Shown here in pieces: positions 35,871 to 44,136 of a stretch of DNA of 64,000 nucleotides (position 1 is the first letter of the stretch; the number at the start of each line of letters is the position of its first letter). Where the stretch lies: NCBI RefSeq assembly GCF_003977755.1, contig NZ_RQWN01000003.1:1-64000 (forward strand), given 5' to 3'. Source of the DNA: Haloterrigena salifodinae (GTDB lineage: Archaea > Halobacteriota > Halobacteria > Halobacteriales > Natrialbaceae). The translations under genes were made by a program, and so were the position numbers. Below the pieces are notes generated by a model. The model was not told where the DNA came from, made no database searches, and saw only the letters and a list, made by a program, of their open reading frames with translations.

Positions 35871-36874
35871 CGATCGCTACCGGCGTCGGCGCTGTCGGCG
35901 GCGCCAGTGTCCCCGTCGCGCGCAGTTGCCTCCGGAACCGTCAGTTCCGGCAACTGGCTCTCGATCAGATCCCGATCCCGTTCGAACCAGTCGGGCAGGT
36001 GCAGCGACTCGCCAGGGCCGCCCTCGGGACCGCTGGCAGCGACGCCGTCGCTCTCGGTCGCCAGTTCGAAGAGGACGCCGCCCGGTTCGCGGACGTACAG
36101 CGAATGGAAGAAGTGACGATCCTTGACCCGCGAGACGTCATGGCCGCGGTCGTCGAAGATTTTCCGCCACTCGTGGAGGTCGTCCTCGCTCCCGACGCGA
36201 ACCGCGACGTGGTGCAGGGTTCCGGGACCCTCGCGGCCGAACTCGGCGTCCCGATCAAGCACGTCGACGATCGTCGCTCGATCGCCGGCGGCGCGGTACC
36301 GGGCTCGGTCGTCCAGTTCGGACTCGTACTCGAAGCCCAGCGTCTCGAGCGTACTCGCGGTCGCGTAGGGATTGACCGACAGCGTCGAGACGCCGTGGAG
36401 CGCGCGGATCGCAGATTCGTCGGGAACCGGGCCATCGGTCCACGGTTCGACGCCGCTCGGGTCCGGCGCGTCGGGCGGACCGGCAACGAGTTCCAGTTGC
36501 GTCCCGGCGGGGTCCTCGAACTGCAGGACGCGCTCCTCGAAGCGCTCGAGCGGGCCTTCGACCGCGACGTCGTAATCGACGAGTCGGTCCCGCCAGTACT
36601 CGAGGGAGCCCGCGGGAACGGCGAACGCGACCGACGCGACCTGCGGTTTACCGACCCGGCCCGGATCGGCGTGGGGGTCCGGGAAGTGGGTCAGGACCGT
36701 CCCCGGCGTGCCGACCGCGTCGCCGAAGTAGAGGTGGTGCTGGAGGATGTCCTCGAAGTTCACCGTCTGGGTCGCGAGGCGGAGGCCGAGGACGCCCGCG
36801 TAGAAGTCGACGGCCGTCTGGGCGTCGCCGACCAGCCCCGTGACGTGGTGGAGTCCCGGCGTGTCGGGAGGCAT
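35867..36874 (-). CDS. VOC-family ring-cleaving dioxygenase-like protein (MhqO/MhqE-like)
   Basis: 335 aa. Two vicinal-oxygen-chelate domains, residues 5-130 and 150-290. Likely metal ligands are the His in GLHHVTGLVGDAQTAVDFYA, Glu in GTQLELVAGP, His in GTLHHVAVRV and Glu in GGVLFELATE. It resembles the hydroquinone-cleaving MhqO/MhqE group. It is the first gene of a two-gene operon with the hydrolase (4-base overlap). Only the family is firm; the aromatic substrate is unknown. Confidence 0.86.
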   Translation of the reverse strand: MPPDTPGLHHVTGLVGDAQTAVDFYAGVLGLRLATQTVNFEDILQHHLYFGDAVGTPGTVLTHFPDPHADPGRVGKPQVASVAFAVPAGSLEYWRDRLVDYDVAVEGPLERFEERVLQFEDPAGTQLELVAGPPDAPDPSGVEPWTDGPVPDESAIRALHGVSTLSVNPYATASTLETLGFEYESELDDRARYRAAGDRATIVDVLDRDAEFGREGPGTLHHVAVRVGSEDDLHEWRKIFDDRGHDVSRVKDRHFFHSLYVREPGGVLFELATESDGVAASGPEGGPGESLHLPDWFERDRDLIESQLPELTVPEATARDGDTGAADSADAGSDR

Positions 36875-36984
36875 GGTCGACGTTGGGCCTCGAGCGGAAT
36901 AGCAGGTCGGGTCCCGGAACCGCGAGCGAGGGTCTCGTCTGACGAATCGTTAAGTGTCATGCCCGACGAATAGACGACAAACAG

Positions 36985-37389
36985 ATGGGCAACAAGAACA
37001 AGACGATCTCGTTTCGGGTAAACGAGGACGCGTTCGAGGCGCTCCAGGATATCGCCGAAGAGCGCGACATCTCGTTGTCCGCCGTCTTCCGAGACTACGT
37101 CGACCGACTGGTCGAACACGACGGGCAGGTCGAGGTCGTCCCCGAGGACGAACTCGAGGCGATGGGGAGCGACGACGGGGAGCAGACGTTTCCGCCGACC
37201 GTCGAGGTCCGCAAGAGCTTCGTCCGCGAACACGAGCGCCTCGAACTCGAGGCCGAACACCTCCGAGAGCAACTCGACGAGTACAAGGGCTACGTCAACG
37301 AGCTGCAGGACCGACTCGAGGACGAGGAAGACGAGATCCTGTTGCTGGACGATCTAGACGAGGAAGACGAATCGTACCAGTTGCGATAG
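36985..37389 (+). CDS. Ribbon-helix-helix (CopG-type) protein with coiled coil
   Basis: 134 aa. Residues 1-45 are a ribbon-helix-helix DNA-binding motif (KTISFRVNEDAFEALQDIAE followed by RDISLSAVFRDYVDRLVEH). Residues 70-115 form a coiled coil (HERLELEAEHLREQLDEYKG, VNELQDRLEDEEDE). This is longer than simple CopG proteins and resembles the longer members of the haloarchaeal CdrS/CdrL type, but no ftsZ or cdrS neighbour is present. Regulatory role likely; targets unknown. Confidence 0.8.
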   Translation: MGNKNKTISFRVNEDAFEALQDIAEERDISLSAVFRDYVDRLVEHDGQVEVVPEDELEAMGSDDGEQTFPPTVEVRKSFVREHERLELEAEHLREQLDEYKGYVNELQDRLEDEEDEILLLDDLDEEDESYQLR

Positions 37390-37554
37390 TCGGCGCTCGG
37401 AGCAGACTGAACTGAACTGATTTCTGCGGTGGTGCGCGCCGGAGTTGGGAAACCGAAGCGTGAGTGCTCGCTGTGTGACTGCTGAATCTCTCGGATGAAT
37501 CGCCTCGAAATCAGGTTCCGCGGAACTCGGCCTGCTGCTTATAGCGATGGTACA

Positions 37555-37668
37555 TCAACCGAGATTCTTGAGCAAATCCGGCATCTCGCCGGTTACCAGC
37601 CATCGAAGGAGACTCCATCCGAGAGCGATCCAAAACACGATGACTGCCCCGAATAATACTTGCTCCAT
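37555..37668 (-). CDS. Small single-helix membrane protein, 37 aa
   Basis: ATG at 37668, stop at 37555. The product begins MEQVLFGAVIVFWIALGWSL, continues LLRWLVTGEMPDLLKNLG, and has one clear membrane helix with an acidic first turn and basic cap. A TATA-like TTCATAAAA lies at 37687-37695, the right distance for a leaderless transcript. It lies in an otherwise empty 425-base gap and is too short for ordinary gene finding. Function unknown. Confidence 0.6.
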   Translation of the reverse strand: MEQVLFGAVIVFWIALGWSLLRWLVTGEMPDLLKNLG

Positions 37669-37815
37669 ACGCCTACGTACACACAGTTTTATGAATACAA
37701 TTTGGTTATTTTCCAAATATAGGTGCTGGATCGTCAGATCTGTTCTAGGCGCGTGTAAGAAACAGTGAAATCGTGCGACGTTCCGTTTCTCCAGTCAGCA
37801 GCGGCAACGAGAGTG

Positions 37816-38271
37816 CTATCGGGCGAGATTCTGCTTCGCCTGCCGAATCTCGTCGCGTTTCTCGCTCTCGCCGTCGACCCGCGCCAGCCCCTCGGCCGCC
37901 TCGAGCGTGCGGACGCCGTTGTCCAGAAACGAGAGGACGTCGCCGGGATAGGCGTAGATCATGTAGTCGTCGGTCATCACGTCGACGATCGCGTCCGGGC
38001 CCAGCCCCTGTGCGCGCAACTCGAGGAGGTACTGGATGAACTTCCGTTCCGGGCAGCCACAGTAGGGGTTGTTGTCGCAGCTACAGTCCAGGAAGTCCTC
38101 CGTGAAGTCGAGGACGCGATCCCGGGTCGCGTCGTCTAACTTCTCGAGGCCCTGGCCCTGGAAGAGCATGTCCAGCGTCGCCCCCTTGAACGCGCCCTTC
38201 GGGATGTTCGTCTCGAGCTGGGAGCTGAGCTGCCGGTGGTTTTTGACGTAGATTTTATCGGTGATGGCCAC
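37816..38271 (-). CDS. DUF5814-type protein
   Basis: 151 aa. The N-terminus AITDKIYVKNHRQLSSQLET and the middle Cys cluster FLDCSCDNNPYCGCPERKFI (C-x-C-x5-C-x-C) match a family I recall as DUF5814, which also occurs fused to helicase-like proteins. The cysteines probably bind zinc. The rest is helical (YLLELRAQGLGPDAIVDVMT). It is a single gene upstream of tRNA-His on the opposite strand. No function is known. Confidence 0.75.
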   Translation of the reverse strand: MAITDKIYVKNHRQLSSQLETNIPKGAFKGATLDMLFQGQGLEKLDDATRDRVLDFTEDFLDCSCDNNPYCGCPERKFIQYLLELRAQGLGPDAIVDVMTDDYMIYAYPGDVLSFLDNGVRTLEAAEGLARVDGESEKRDEIRQAKQNLAR

Positions 38272-38427
38272 GCGTTGGCGGTCCTAGCGGCGCTGGGCCG
38301 AAAAACGTCCCGGTCCGCGTCGCCGGCCGGCGAGTGTCTCGGAATCACGCGGTACTGTCTCGCACGGACGCGTACTCGAGTCGTAACGTATTTCAGTTGG
38401 ACCGGCCGTAACTGATTATGTAAGCGT

Positions 38428-38500
38428 GTCCGGGTTGGGGTAGTGGTTATCCTTCAGCCTTGTGGAGGCTGAGACGCGGGTTCGATTCTCGCACCCGGAC
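38428..38500 (+). tRNA. tRNA-His(GTG)
   Basis: Cloverleaf with the His-specific extra G-1 encoded (38428) opposite C73, acceptor TCCGGGT/ACCCGGA, anticodon loop TTGTGGA between CAGCC and GGCTG (anticodon GTG), and T loop GTTCGATTC. A hairpin starts two bases after its 3' end. Confidence 0.95.
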
Positions 38501-38502
38501 TT

Positions 38503-38606
38503 CCTGCGGCGAACAAACTCGTGAGCCGCAGGAGTCGTCAGAGAATCGAACTACGCGAGGCGAACGAAGTGAGTCTCGCAGTCGGGTTCGATTCTCGCAC
38601 CCGAAC
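38503..38606. repeat. tRNA-His tail cassette
   Basis: 38503-38532 is a perfect hairpin (CCTGCGGC, 14-base loop GAACAAACTCGTGA). 38541-38551 is an inverted copy of the tRNA tail core (GAGAATCGAAC). A GCGAG/CTCGC hairpin follows with GAACGAAGTGA at 38562-38572. 38582-38606 is a direct copy of the last 25 bases of tRNA-His with two mismatches. Confidence 0.85.
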
Positions 38607-38749
38607 CTTTTCGCGACGAACAAATCTTCCAGCGGCGCAAATCCGACCGAGAAGTAATCGCACGATATGACACATCTCCACTGCAGATGCGAAGGGTAGG
38701 AGTGAACGGCGCCACAGGTTGAATACCGATGCCGCCGTCGATTCGAACG

Positions 38750-38917
38750 ATGACGGCCACCGACGGACCGTTCGAGTGTGACACCTGTGACGCCGACGTT
38801 CGATTCGAGGAGGCCCGCCGAACGAAAACAATGGGCGGGCTCGATTCGACGACGTGGCAGACCCTCTGTTGTCCCCACTGCGGCTCGCGACTGAAGACTG
38901 TCTACGTCGGCGACTGA
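38750..38917 (+). CDS. Small zinc-finger protein, 55 aa
   Basis: Starts at the ATG at 38750 (MTATDGPFECDTCDADVRFE); a frame from 38729 would add 7 residues. The two knuckles CDTC and CPHCG make one zinc finger of the CPxCG-related type common among haloarchaeal small proteins. The end reads RLKTVYVGD. It lies between the tRNA-His cassette and a membrane protein gene. Function unknown. Confidence 0.7.
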   Translation: MTATDGPFECDTCDADVRFEEARRTKTMGGLDSTTWQTLCCPHCGSRLKTVYVGD

Positions 38918-39051
38918 TCGGCCGCTCGAGTCAGTGATTCCCGACCTGAGCGCTCGAGGCCGATACGAGATGCCGAACACCGCCTCGAGTGGTCCGTTCG
39001 GCGGCGTGTTCATGCGTCCGCGTTTAGGACGGCGGTCGCGTACGGTCCCGC

Positions 39052-40362
39052 ATGGCCGATGCCGGACTCGGACGGACCGTCGACGAGCCCGCGCGGAACG
39101 CGGCGCTGGCCTGGATTGTCACGCTCGCGCTCGTCGCCTTCGCGATCAACCACGGCCTCGCCGAGTCGTACCGCTGGTTCGCCTTCACCGGCTTCGCGGT
39201 CGCGATCGTGGTGCTGCCCGTGGTCGCGTTCCGCGATCCGCTCGCGATGCCGCCGTGGGAACTGCTGGCGCTGGTCGCCGTTCCCGTCGTCGACGCGACG
39301 CTGTTCGGCCAATCCCCGCTGACGACGGTCGCGACCTACGTCGCCGTCGCGGCGGTCGCGCTCGTCGCGACCGTGGAGATCGATCGGTTCACGGCCGTGC
39401 GAATGAACCACACGTTCGCGATCATCCTGGTTGTCCTCACGACGCTGGCGGTTGCCGGAACGTGGAACGTCGCCCAGTGGCTGGCCGACGTGACCGTCGG
39501 CACCAACTACGTCCTCGACGGTCGCTCGCAGGACGCCGCCAACCGCGCGCTGATGATCGACTTCGCGTACGCGGCCCTGGCCGGACTCCTCGCGAGTGTC
39601 GTCTTCGGGCGCTATTTTTCGTACGCGCCGAACGACACCGATCGGACGCGAGCGTACTCTCCCGTCGACAACGCTCCGGGTGAGGCGGAGCCGGACGACG
39701 ACGCGCCGGACGAAGAACCCGATCCGGTTCCGAGTCTGATTCGCGACCGGTTGGACGCCCCCGACCGAACCGTCGAGATCCTCTCGCGAACGATGCAGGT
39801 CGCCCTCGCCGTCCTCCTCCTGTACGGGTTCGTCACGCGGGACCTGACGACGGTCTCCAACAGCGCCATCGCACTCGGGATCACGTTCCTCCCCGCGGTG
39901 TTCGAACGGGACCGGCGACTGCCCCTCGAGCCGGGACTGGTGTTCTGGCTCACGGCGGCGGTGTTTCTGCACGCGCTGGGGTCCGCCGGCCTCTACAGCT
40001 TCATCGGCCCGTGGGACAGCCTAACCCACACCGTCTCGGCGTCGATCGTCGCCGCGGCCGGCTACGCCGTCGTCCGGGCGATCGACCTCCACACCGACGA
40101 GATCTACTTTCCACCGCGGATGCTGATCGCCTTCATCCTCGTGTTTGTGCTGGCATTCGGCGTCCTCTGGGAGCTCCTGGAGTTCGCACTCGACTGGAGC
40201 GCCCAGCAACTGGGACTCAGCGCGGTCGTCGCCCAGCACGGGCTCAGCGACACGATCGTCGACCTCTTCTACGACGTCGTCGGCGCCGGCGTCGCCGCGA
40301 TCTGGGGCTCGTTCTACCTCACCGAACTTTCGAATCGCATCGCCAGCCAACTCGAGAACTGA
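39052..40362 (+). CDS. Polytopic membrane protein (DUF2238-like C-terminus)
   Basis: 436 aa with about ten helices in two groups, split by an acidic cytoplasmic linker at residues 200-240 (PGEAEPDDDAPDEEPD). The second group has FIGPWDSLTHTVSASIVAAA, FPPRMLIAFILVFVLAFGVL and WELLEFALDW and ends with DTIVDLFYDVVGAGVAAIWG. This resembles the YjdF/DUF2238 family pattern, where WD..TH and the WE..E Glu are conserved. No function is established. Single gene. Confidence 0.72.
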   Translation: MADAGLGRTVDEPARNAALAWIVTLALVAFAINHGLAESYRWFAFTGFAVAIVVLPVVAFRDPLAMPPWELLALVAVPVVDATLFGQSPLTTVATYVAVAAVALVATVEIDRFTAVRMNHTFAIILVVLTTLAVAGTWNVAQWLADVTVGTNYVLDGRSQDAANRALMIDFAYAALAGLLASVVFGRYFSYAPNDTDRTRAYSPVDNAPGEAEPDDDAPDEEPDPVPSLIRDRLDAPDRTVEILSRTMQVALAVLLLYGFVTRDLTTVSNSAIALGITFLPAVFERDRRLPLEPGLVFWLTAAVFLHALGSAGLYSFIGPWDSLTHTVSASIVAAAGYAVVRAIDLHTDEIYFPPRMLIAFILVFVLAFGVLWELLEFALDWSAQQLGLSAVVAQHGLSDTIVDLFYDVVGAGVAAIWGSFYLTELSNRIASQLEN

Positions 40363-40423
40363 GCCAGTCGGCCGCTCGAGCCGACGCTCGAGAGAGGCTT
40401 CGACGCTCAACGGTGTTCCGACG

Positions 40424-40558
40424 CTACGCCGACTCCTCGAACTCAGCGACGAGATGGTAGGTCAGTTTGCCGTCGTCGGTGACGCCCGCCGGGAGGATCT
40501 CCTCGAGGGCCGCTCGCTCGTCCTCGGTCGCGTCGTCAAGCGCAGTTCGGTCGCCCAT
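40424..40558 (-). CDS. Small acidic protein, 44 aa
   Basis: ATG at 40558, stop at 40424. The product starts MGDRTALDDATEDERAALEE and ends KLTYHLVAEFEESA; it is strongly acidic and helical, as expected of a real halophilic protein rather than a shadow. It lies convergent to the membrane protein gene and 65 bases beyond the stop of the aldo/keto reductase gene on the same strand. Function unknown. Confidence 0.55.
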   Translation of the reverse strand: MGDRTALDDATEDERAALEEILPAGVTDDGKLTYHLVAEFEESA

Positions 40559-40624
40559 ATCGTCCCTCGAACGCCCGCTCTGGTAGGCGTGGGGCCTGAA
40601 CTGGACGGGCGAAAAAACCCGGTC

Positions 40625-41482
40625 TCAGTCGGCCGCGTCGGTCAATCGCTGCACCTCGTCCTCGGACAGCGACAGCTGCGAGGCCGCGACGTTTGACTCG
40701 AGGTGGTCGGGGTCGGACGTGCCCGGAATCGGCAGGATGACCGCCGAGCGCTCGAGGAGCCACGCCAGGGCGACCTGTCGGCGCGTCGCGTCGTGTTCGT
40801 CGGCGATCTCGTTCAGGAGGTCACCGTGTTCGTCGACGTCGTCGCCATTGATCGGCGCCCACGGAATGAAGCCGATCCCCTCCTCGGTACAGAGTTCGAG
40901 GGCATCGGCGGCTCCCCGGTCGCCGACGTTGTAGCGGTTCTGGACCGTCGCGATCTCGACCTGCTCGCGGGCCTGATCGATGTGTTCCGGCGAGACGTTG
41001 CTGAGCCCCACCTCGTCGACGAGCCCCTCGTCTTTGAGTTCAGCGAAGGCCGTAACCGAGTCCTCAAAGGGCGTGTCGTCATCGGGCCGGTGGAACTGGT
41101 AGAGGTCGATGGTGTCGGTCTGCAGGCGATCCAGCGAGGTGAGCACCTGATTGCGGATGTAGTCGGGATCGCCGTGGGCGAGCCACTCGCCCTCGCGGTT
41201 GCGCAGCAGGCCGGCCTTGGTCGCGACCAGCACGTCGTCGCGGTCGCCGATCGCCTCGCCGATGAGCCGTTCGCTGACCGCCGGCCCGTAGGAGTCGGCC
41301 GTGTCGACGAGGTCGACGCCGATATCGACCGCCCGCTGGAGGACCTCGCGGGCCTGGTCCTCGTCCTCGGGCGGCCCGATGATTTCGTCGCCGGTGAGAC
41401 GCATCGCCCCGAAGCCGAGCCGATGGACGGTTCTGTCTCCGATCTCGAACGTGTCGCTCTCGTTTTGCGGTGTCTCGCTCAC
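40625..41482 (-). CDS. Aldo/keto reductase
   Basis: About 285 aa from the GTG at 41482 (VSETPQNESDTFEIG); an in-frame GTG at 41521 would add 13 Gly/Ser-rich residues that I think are untranslated. TIM-barrel AKR with the catalytic tetrad Asp and Tyr in DLVDTADSYGP, Lys in VLVATKAGL and His in IDLYQFHRPDD. NADPH-binding GTSDPDHLESNVAA near the end. The substrate is unknown. A second, unrelated AKR is encoded at 52507. Confidence 0.88.
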   Translation of the reverse strand: MSETPQNESDTFEIGDRTVHRLGFGAMRLTGDEIIGPPEDEDQAREVLQRAVDIGVDLVDTADSYGPAVSERLIGEAIGDRDDVLVATKAGLLRNREGEWLAHGDPDYIRNQVLTSLDRLQTDTIDLYQFHRPDDDTPFEDSVTAFAELKDEGLVDEVGLSNVSPEHIDQAREQVEIATVQNRYNVGDRGAADALELCTEEGIGFIPWAPINGDDVDEHGDLLNEIADEHDATRRQVALAWLLERSAVILPIPGTSDPDHLESNVAASQLSLSEDEVQRLTDAAD

Positions 41483-41615
41483 GGGCGTGCTACTGCCGGC
41501 GGACGCATAACCGTTGGCCACGGCTACGTCGGGTTCCGGTTTCTACCCGCTCGCGGTCTCGATTGCCGCCCTTGAACTGAGTGCAGCGATTCGCTCGAGA
41601 CGGCCCAAAAGCCGG

Positions 41616-41735
41616 CTAGAAGCCTTCTCCAGTCGCTTCTTCGGCCGTTTCTTCGATGCCTTCGGAAACCGCTTCTTCCGTCCCGCCCGAGAGGTAGCCC
41701 CCGATCGTCTCCGTCAGTATCTCGAGTACGCTCAT
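41616..41735 (-). CDS. Small acidic amphipathic protein, 39 aa
   Basis: ATG at 41735, stop at 41616. The product begins MSVLEILTETIGGYLSGGTE and ends EATGEGF: a hydrophobic first 15 residues, then a Glu-rich tail. An AT-only element AATATAATAAT at 41753-41763 is the right distance upstream for a leaderless start. The combination of acidic composition and strong TATA box makes it likely to be real. No relative is recognised. Confidence 0.55.
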   Translation of the reverse strand: MSVLEILTETIGGYLSGGTEEAVSEGIEETAEEATGEGF

Positions 41736-41993
41736 AATTTACGGATGATTGACAATATAATAATCTGTCGTCGTATCTATATTCCGATGAACCAGCCGAT
41801 ACGTAGCGGTGCGAACGGATATCCTGCGTGAAGCAAGTAACCACGAGCAGTGTGAGTGGTTTATCCCTGGTGCAGAGGGAACCCCGCAACAGTGGTCGTT
41901 TTCGTCGAAGTTTTGCCGATAAGTCGTCAGAAAAATGAGTTCGAGGGCTCTATTCGACCCGAATCTTTCCCGGTATTCGAAATCCGAAACTGG

Positions 41994-42434
41994 TCAGCAC
42001 CCCTCGTCGTCGGTCACCGTCAGCGTTCCAGTTTCGGTTTTGTCGTTCGCGGTGACGGTCCATTCGTGGTCACCGGGACCGAGATCCCGGCTCATGACGC
42101 CGAAGTAGACGGTATTCGTCTCGCCAGGCTTCAGCTCAACTGGGGAAGCGGACAATAGCGGTTCGTCGAGAGGACCAATCTTGAATCTTCCCTCGACCGA
42201 GACGGGTTCGTCGCCGCGGTTTGTCACCTCGATATGGAAGTCGGCGGCGTCCTCGCTCGGATCGGCGACCTCTTCGTACGGGATCGACTCGGGTGCCGAC
42301 ACCGAGAGTTCGAGATCGCGCTCCCCTTCGGTGTCATCATCGTTCGATTCGCCCGCCACACTCGAGGTGAGTCCAAGTCCGGTCGAAAGCGCTGCGCCTG
42401 TCGCGAGTACCGTTCGGCGATGCCAGTTTGGCAT
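41994..42434 (-). CDS. Exported protein with CARDB-like domain
   Basis: 146 aa from the ATG at 42434; a GTG at 42458 is an alternative start. The N-terminus MPNWHRRTVLATGAALSTGL is a Tat-type signal (twin Arg, then a hydrophobic core). The mature part has the strand pattern of a CARDB-type Ig-like domain (FHIEVTNRGDEPVSVEGRFK, SPVELKPGETNTVYFGVM). It ends in a Cys. It probably lies on the cell surface. It stands alone at the edge of the AT-rich region, and its function is unknown. Confidence 0.68.
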   Translation of the reverse strand: MPNWHRRTVLATGAALSTGLGLTSSVAGESNDDDTEGERDLELSVSAPESIPYEEVADPSEDAADFHIEVTNRGDEPVSVEGRFKIGPLDEPLLSASPVELKPGETNTVYFGVMSRDLGPGDHEWTVTANDKTETGTLTVTDDEGC

Positions 42435-43259
42435 ACCATCGTCAACTCCGATAGACACCTTCCCTATCTGGTTATTATGAATTGGTTGTACTTACTATAA
42501 TTGTTCCACAGCGAAGTTATAACCACATTTGATTTTAAGAACATCTTTCCAGACTCGTTTGCCACGTCATATAGCGTACTCAGGAGAAACAGCGGAAGTG
42601 ACCACGTTAGTAAATACGCGACGGAGAAGGGATAATCGAAACGGGGCGAAAGAAACAGCGATGTCGTACTGACCTTGCCCGCTGTGTCCACCATCGACAG
42701 CCATCAGTAGGAACGGCTGCCGTCCCGTTAGCTACCTGACCTGTACTTACCACCCATCGGATCGCCGTAGAGCGGGTCTCCAATCCGTTCTATGACACCA
42801 CCTGATCCTCGAGTCGATTCTCTTTGCTATTTCTTGCGGCGAGAAGACGAATTCTTCGGACCTGTTGGGATATAATGGAACTAAGGAGCTATTCGCCCCT
42901 CACTACTCTCCGCCGCGCTTAGTAGATTCTCGAAACGATAGGGATAGAGAGAAAGTCGATCGAGAGAGGCGTCATTGTAGCTCACAGAGTCTGTTTCTCC
43001 AGGTCCACCGAATTAATCAATGAGATGAAGACCGATCCTGATTCGATAGGGTAACGCGAGGGAGATCTTCAATGGACGAGTCCCTGTGAGTCCAATTTCG
43101 TACGCTGAAATATAAGTCCCTCTTGAATCGAATCTAGCCTGAAGTGCCCGAAGGCGACGGAACGCGAGTGGAATGATAATCTGGTCTCAGCCGAGGAATC
43201 ACAGAGAAACCGCCATACAGCGCTACTGGACTGCGAATGTAGACCGAGTAGAATCGGAA
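42435..43259. other. AT-rich gene-free region
   Basis: About 825 bases with lower GC than the surroundings. A 76-codon minus-strand frame (42464-42694) is hydrophobic but has no acidic halophilic signature, and I do not accept it. No transposase remnant, tRNA or long repeat is visible. It may be eroded inserted DNA, since it abuts the tRNA-Phe tail cassette. Confidence 0.5.
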
Positions 43260-43386
43260 TGCCGCCTCCTGGATTGTGAACTACGCCGGAGAACCTGCGC
43301 GAAGCGCAGAACCTCCGTCTAGTTCAAATCCGGTCGGATCGCATTCTGGATTCTAACATGGCTCGCTACGCTCGCCGGTTAGAATC
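43260..43386. repeat. tRNA-Phe tail cassette
   Basis: 43260-43281 is a decayed direct copy of the tRNA-Phe tail and 43319-43333 an inverted one. Between them is a 6-bp hairpin CTGCGC-GAA-GCGCAG at 43295-43309. A second perfect hairpin (GATTCTAAC, 9 bp) at 43349-43386 reaches to within 7 bases of the tRNA; its loop contains GCTCGCTACGCTCGC. Confidence 0.8.
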
Positions 43387-43393
43387 ACAGAAG

Positions 43394-43467
43394 TGCCGCC
43401 TCCCGGATTTGAACCGGGGACAGCTCGATCTTCAGTCGAGTGCTCTCCCAGTCTGAGCTAAGGCGGC
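43394..43467 (-). tRNA. tRNA-Phe(GAA)
   Basis: Minus-strand cloverleaf with acceptor GCCGCCT/AGGCGGC, anticodon loop CTGAAGA between CTCGA and TCGAG (anticodon GAA), and T loop GTTCAAATC. Discriminator base A. Confidence 0.95.
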
Positions 43468-43689
43468 GCACCTCTATCTCTGTCGATCGTATAAAAAAGG
43501 ATTTCGAATCGGAGCCGGTATGACAGCCGTCTGCACGAGTATCATTTCGTTTGTGATAGGTGGGGTTAGGAAAACACATCGGAAAGTAACGCGGAGAATA
43601 CGCTCGAGTTTATCAGTCATTGATCCGTGTGTGTTGGATTTTTAGATATTCAAGACACCCTTTTCCGGGCTGGCGAGTAATATCGTGTT

Positions 43690-44136
43690 ATGGAGGCACT
43701 TACCTCGAGTCAGGAGGGACGACAACTCTCGGCAGATACCATCCTCGAACTGCTCGCGAACCGGCGACGGCGGTACCTCCTCTACGCGCTCCGCGGGCAG
43801 GAAGATCCGATCGAACTCTCGACGCTGGCCGAACAGGTCGCCGGCTGGGAACACGACGTGCCCCCGGACGAAGTCGCCAAGAACGAGTACAAGAGCGTCT
43901 ACGTCTCCTCCGTCCAGTGTCACGTCCCGAAACTGGCCGACGCGGGCGTCGTCGACCACGACGAGGACAACCACACGGTCGTCCTCGGGGACAACTTCGA
44001 CCAGCTCGAGCCGTACCTCCGCGTCGTCGTCAAGGACGAACCGGAGAATTCGACACTCCACGCCGCGCTCGAACACGAGTCCGGCGACGGCCTTCTGGGA
44101 CGCGTCCGGGAGAACGTCGCCCGACTCAAGCAGTAG
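43690..44136 (+). CDS. Winged-helix regulator, DUF7344 type
   Basis: 148 aa. A haloarchaeal winged-helix protein: LSADTILELLANRRRRYLLY, a middle LSTLAEQVAGWEHDVPPDEV, then the recognition part KSVYVSSVQCHVPKLADAGV and VDHDEDNHTVVLGDN. Family members are usually orphan transcription regulators. The start at 43690 is the first ATG after an AT-rich promoter region. Gene-poor DNA lies on both sides. Confidence 0.82.
   Translation: MEALTSSQEGRQLSADTILELLANRRRRYLLYALRGQEDPIELSTLAEQVAGWEHDVPPDEVAKNEYKSVYVSSVQCHVPKLADAGVVDHDEDNHTVVLGDNFDQLEPYLRVVVKDEPENSTLHAALEHESGDGLLGRVRENVARLKQ

Noticed and set aside
36985-37389. Calling the ribbon-helix-helix protein CdrS/CdrL of the cell division network
   Set aside because: No ftsZ or partner cdr gene is adjacent, and the resemblance is limited to the fold and length.
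42464-42694. 76-codon hydrophobic minus-strand frame
   Set aside because: It lies in AT-rich DNA where open hydrophobic frames arise by chance, has no acidic residues typical of the organism and no clear promoter.
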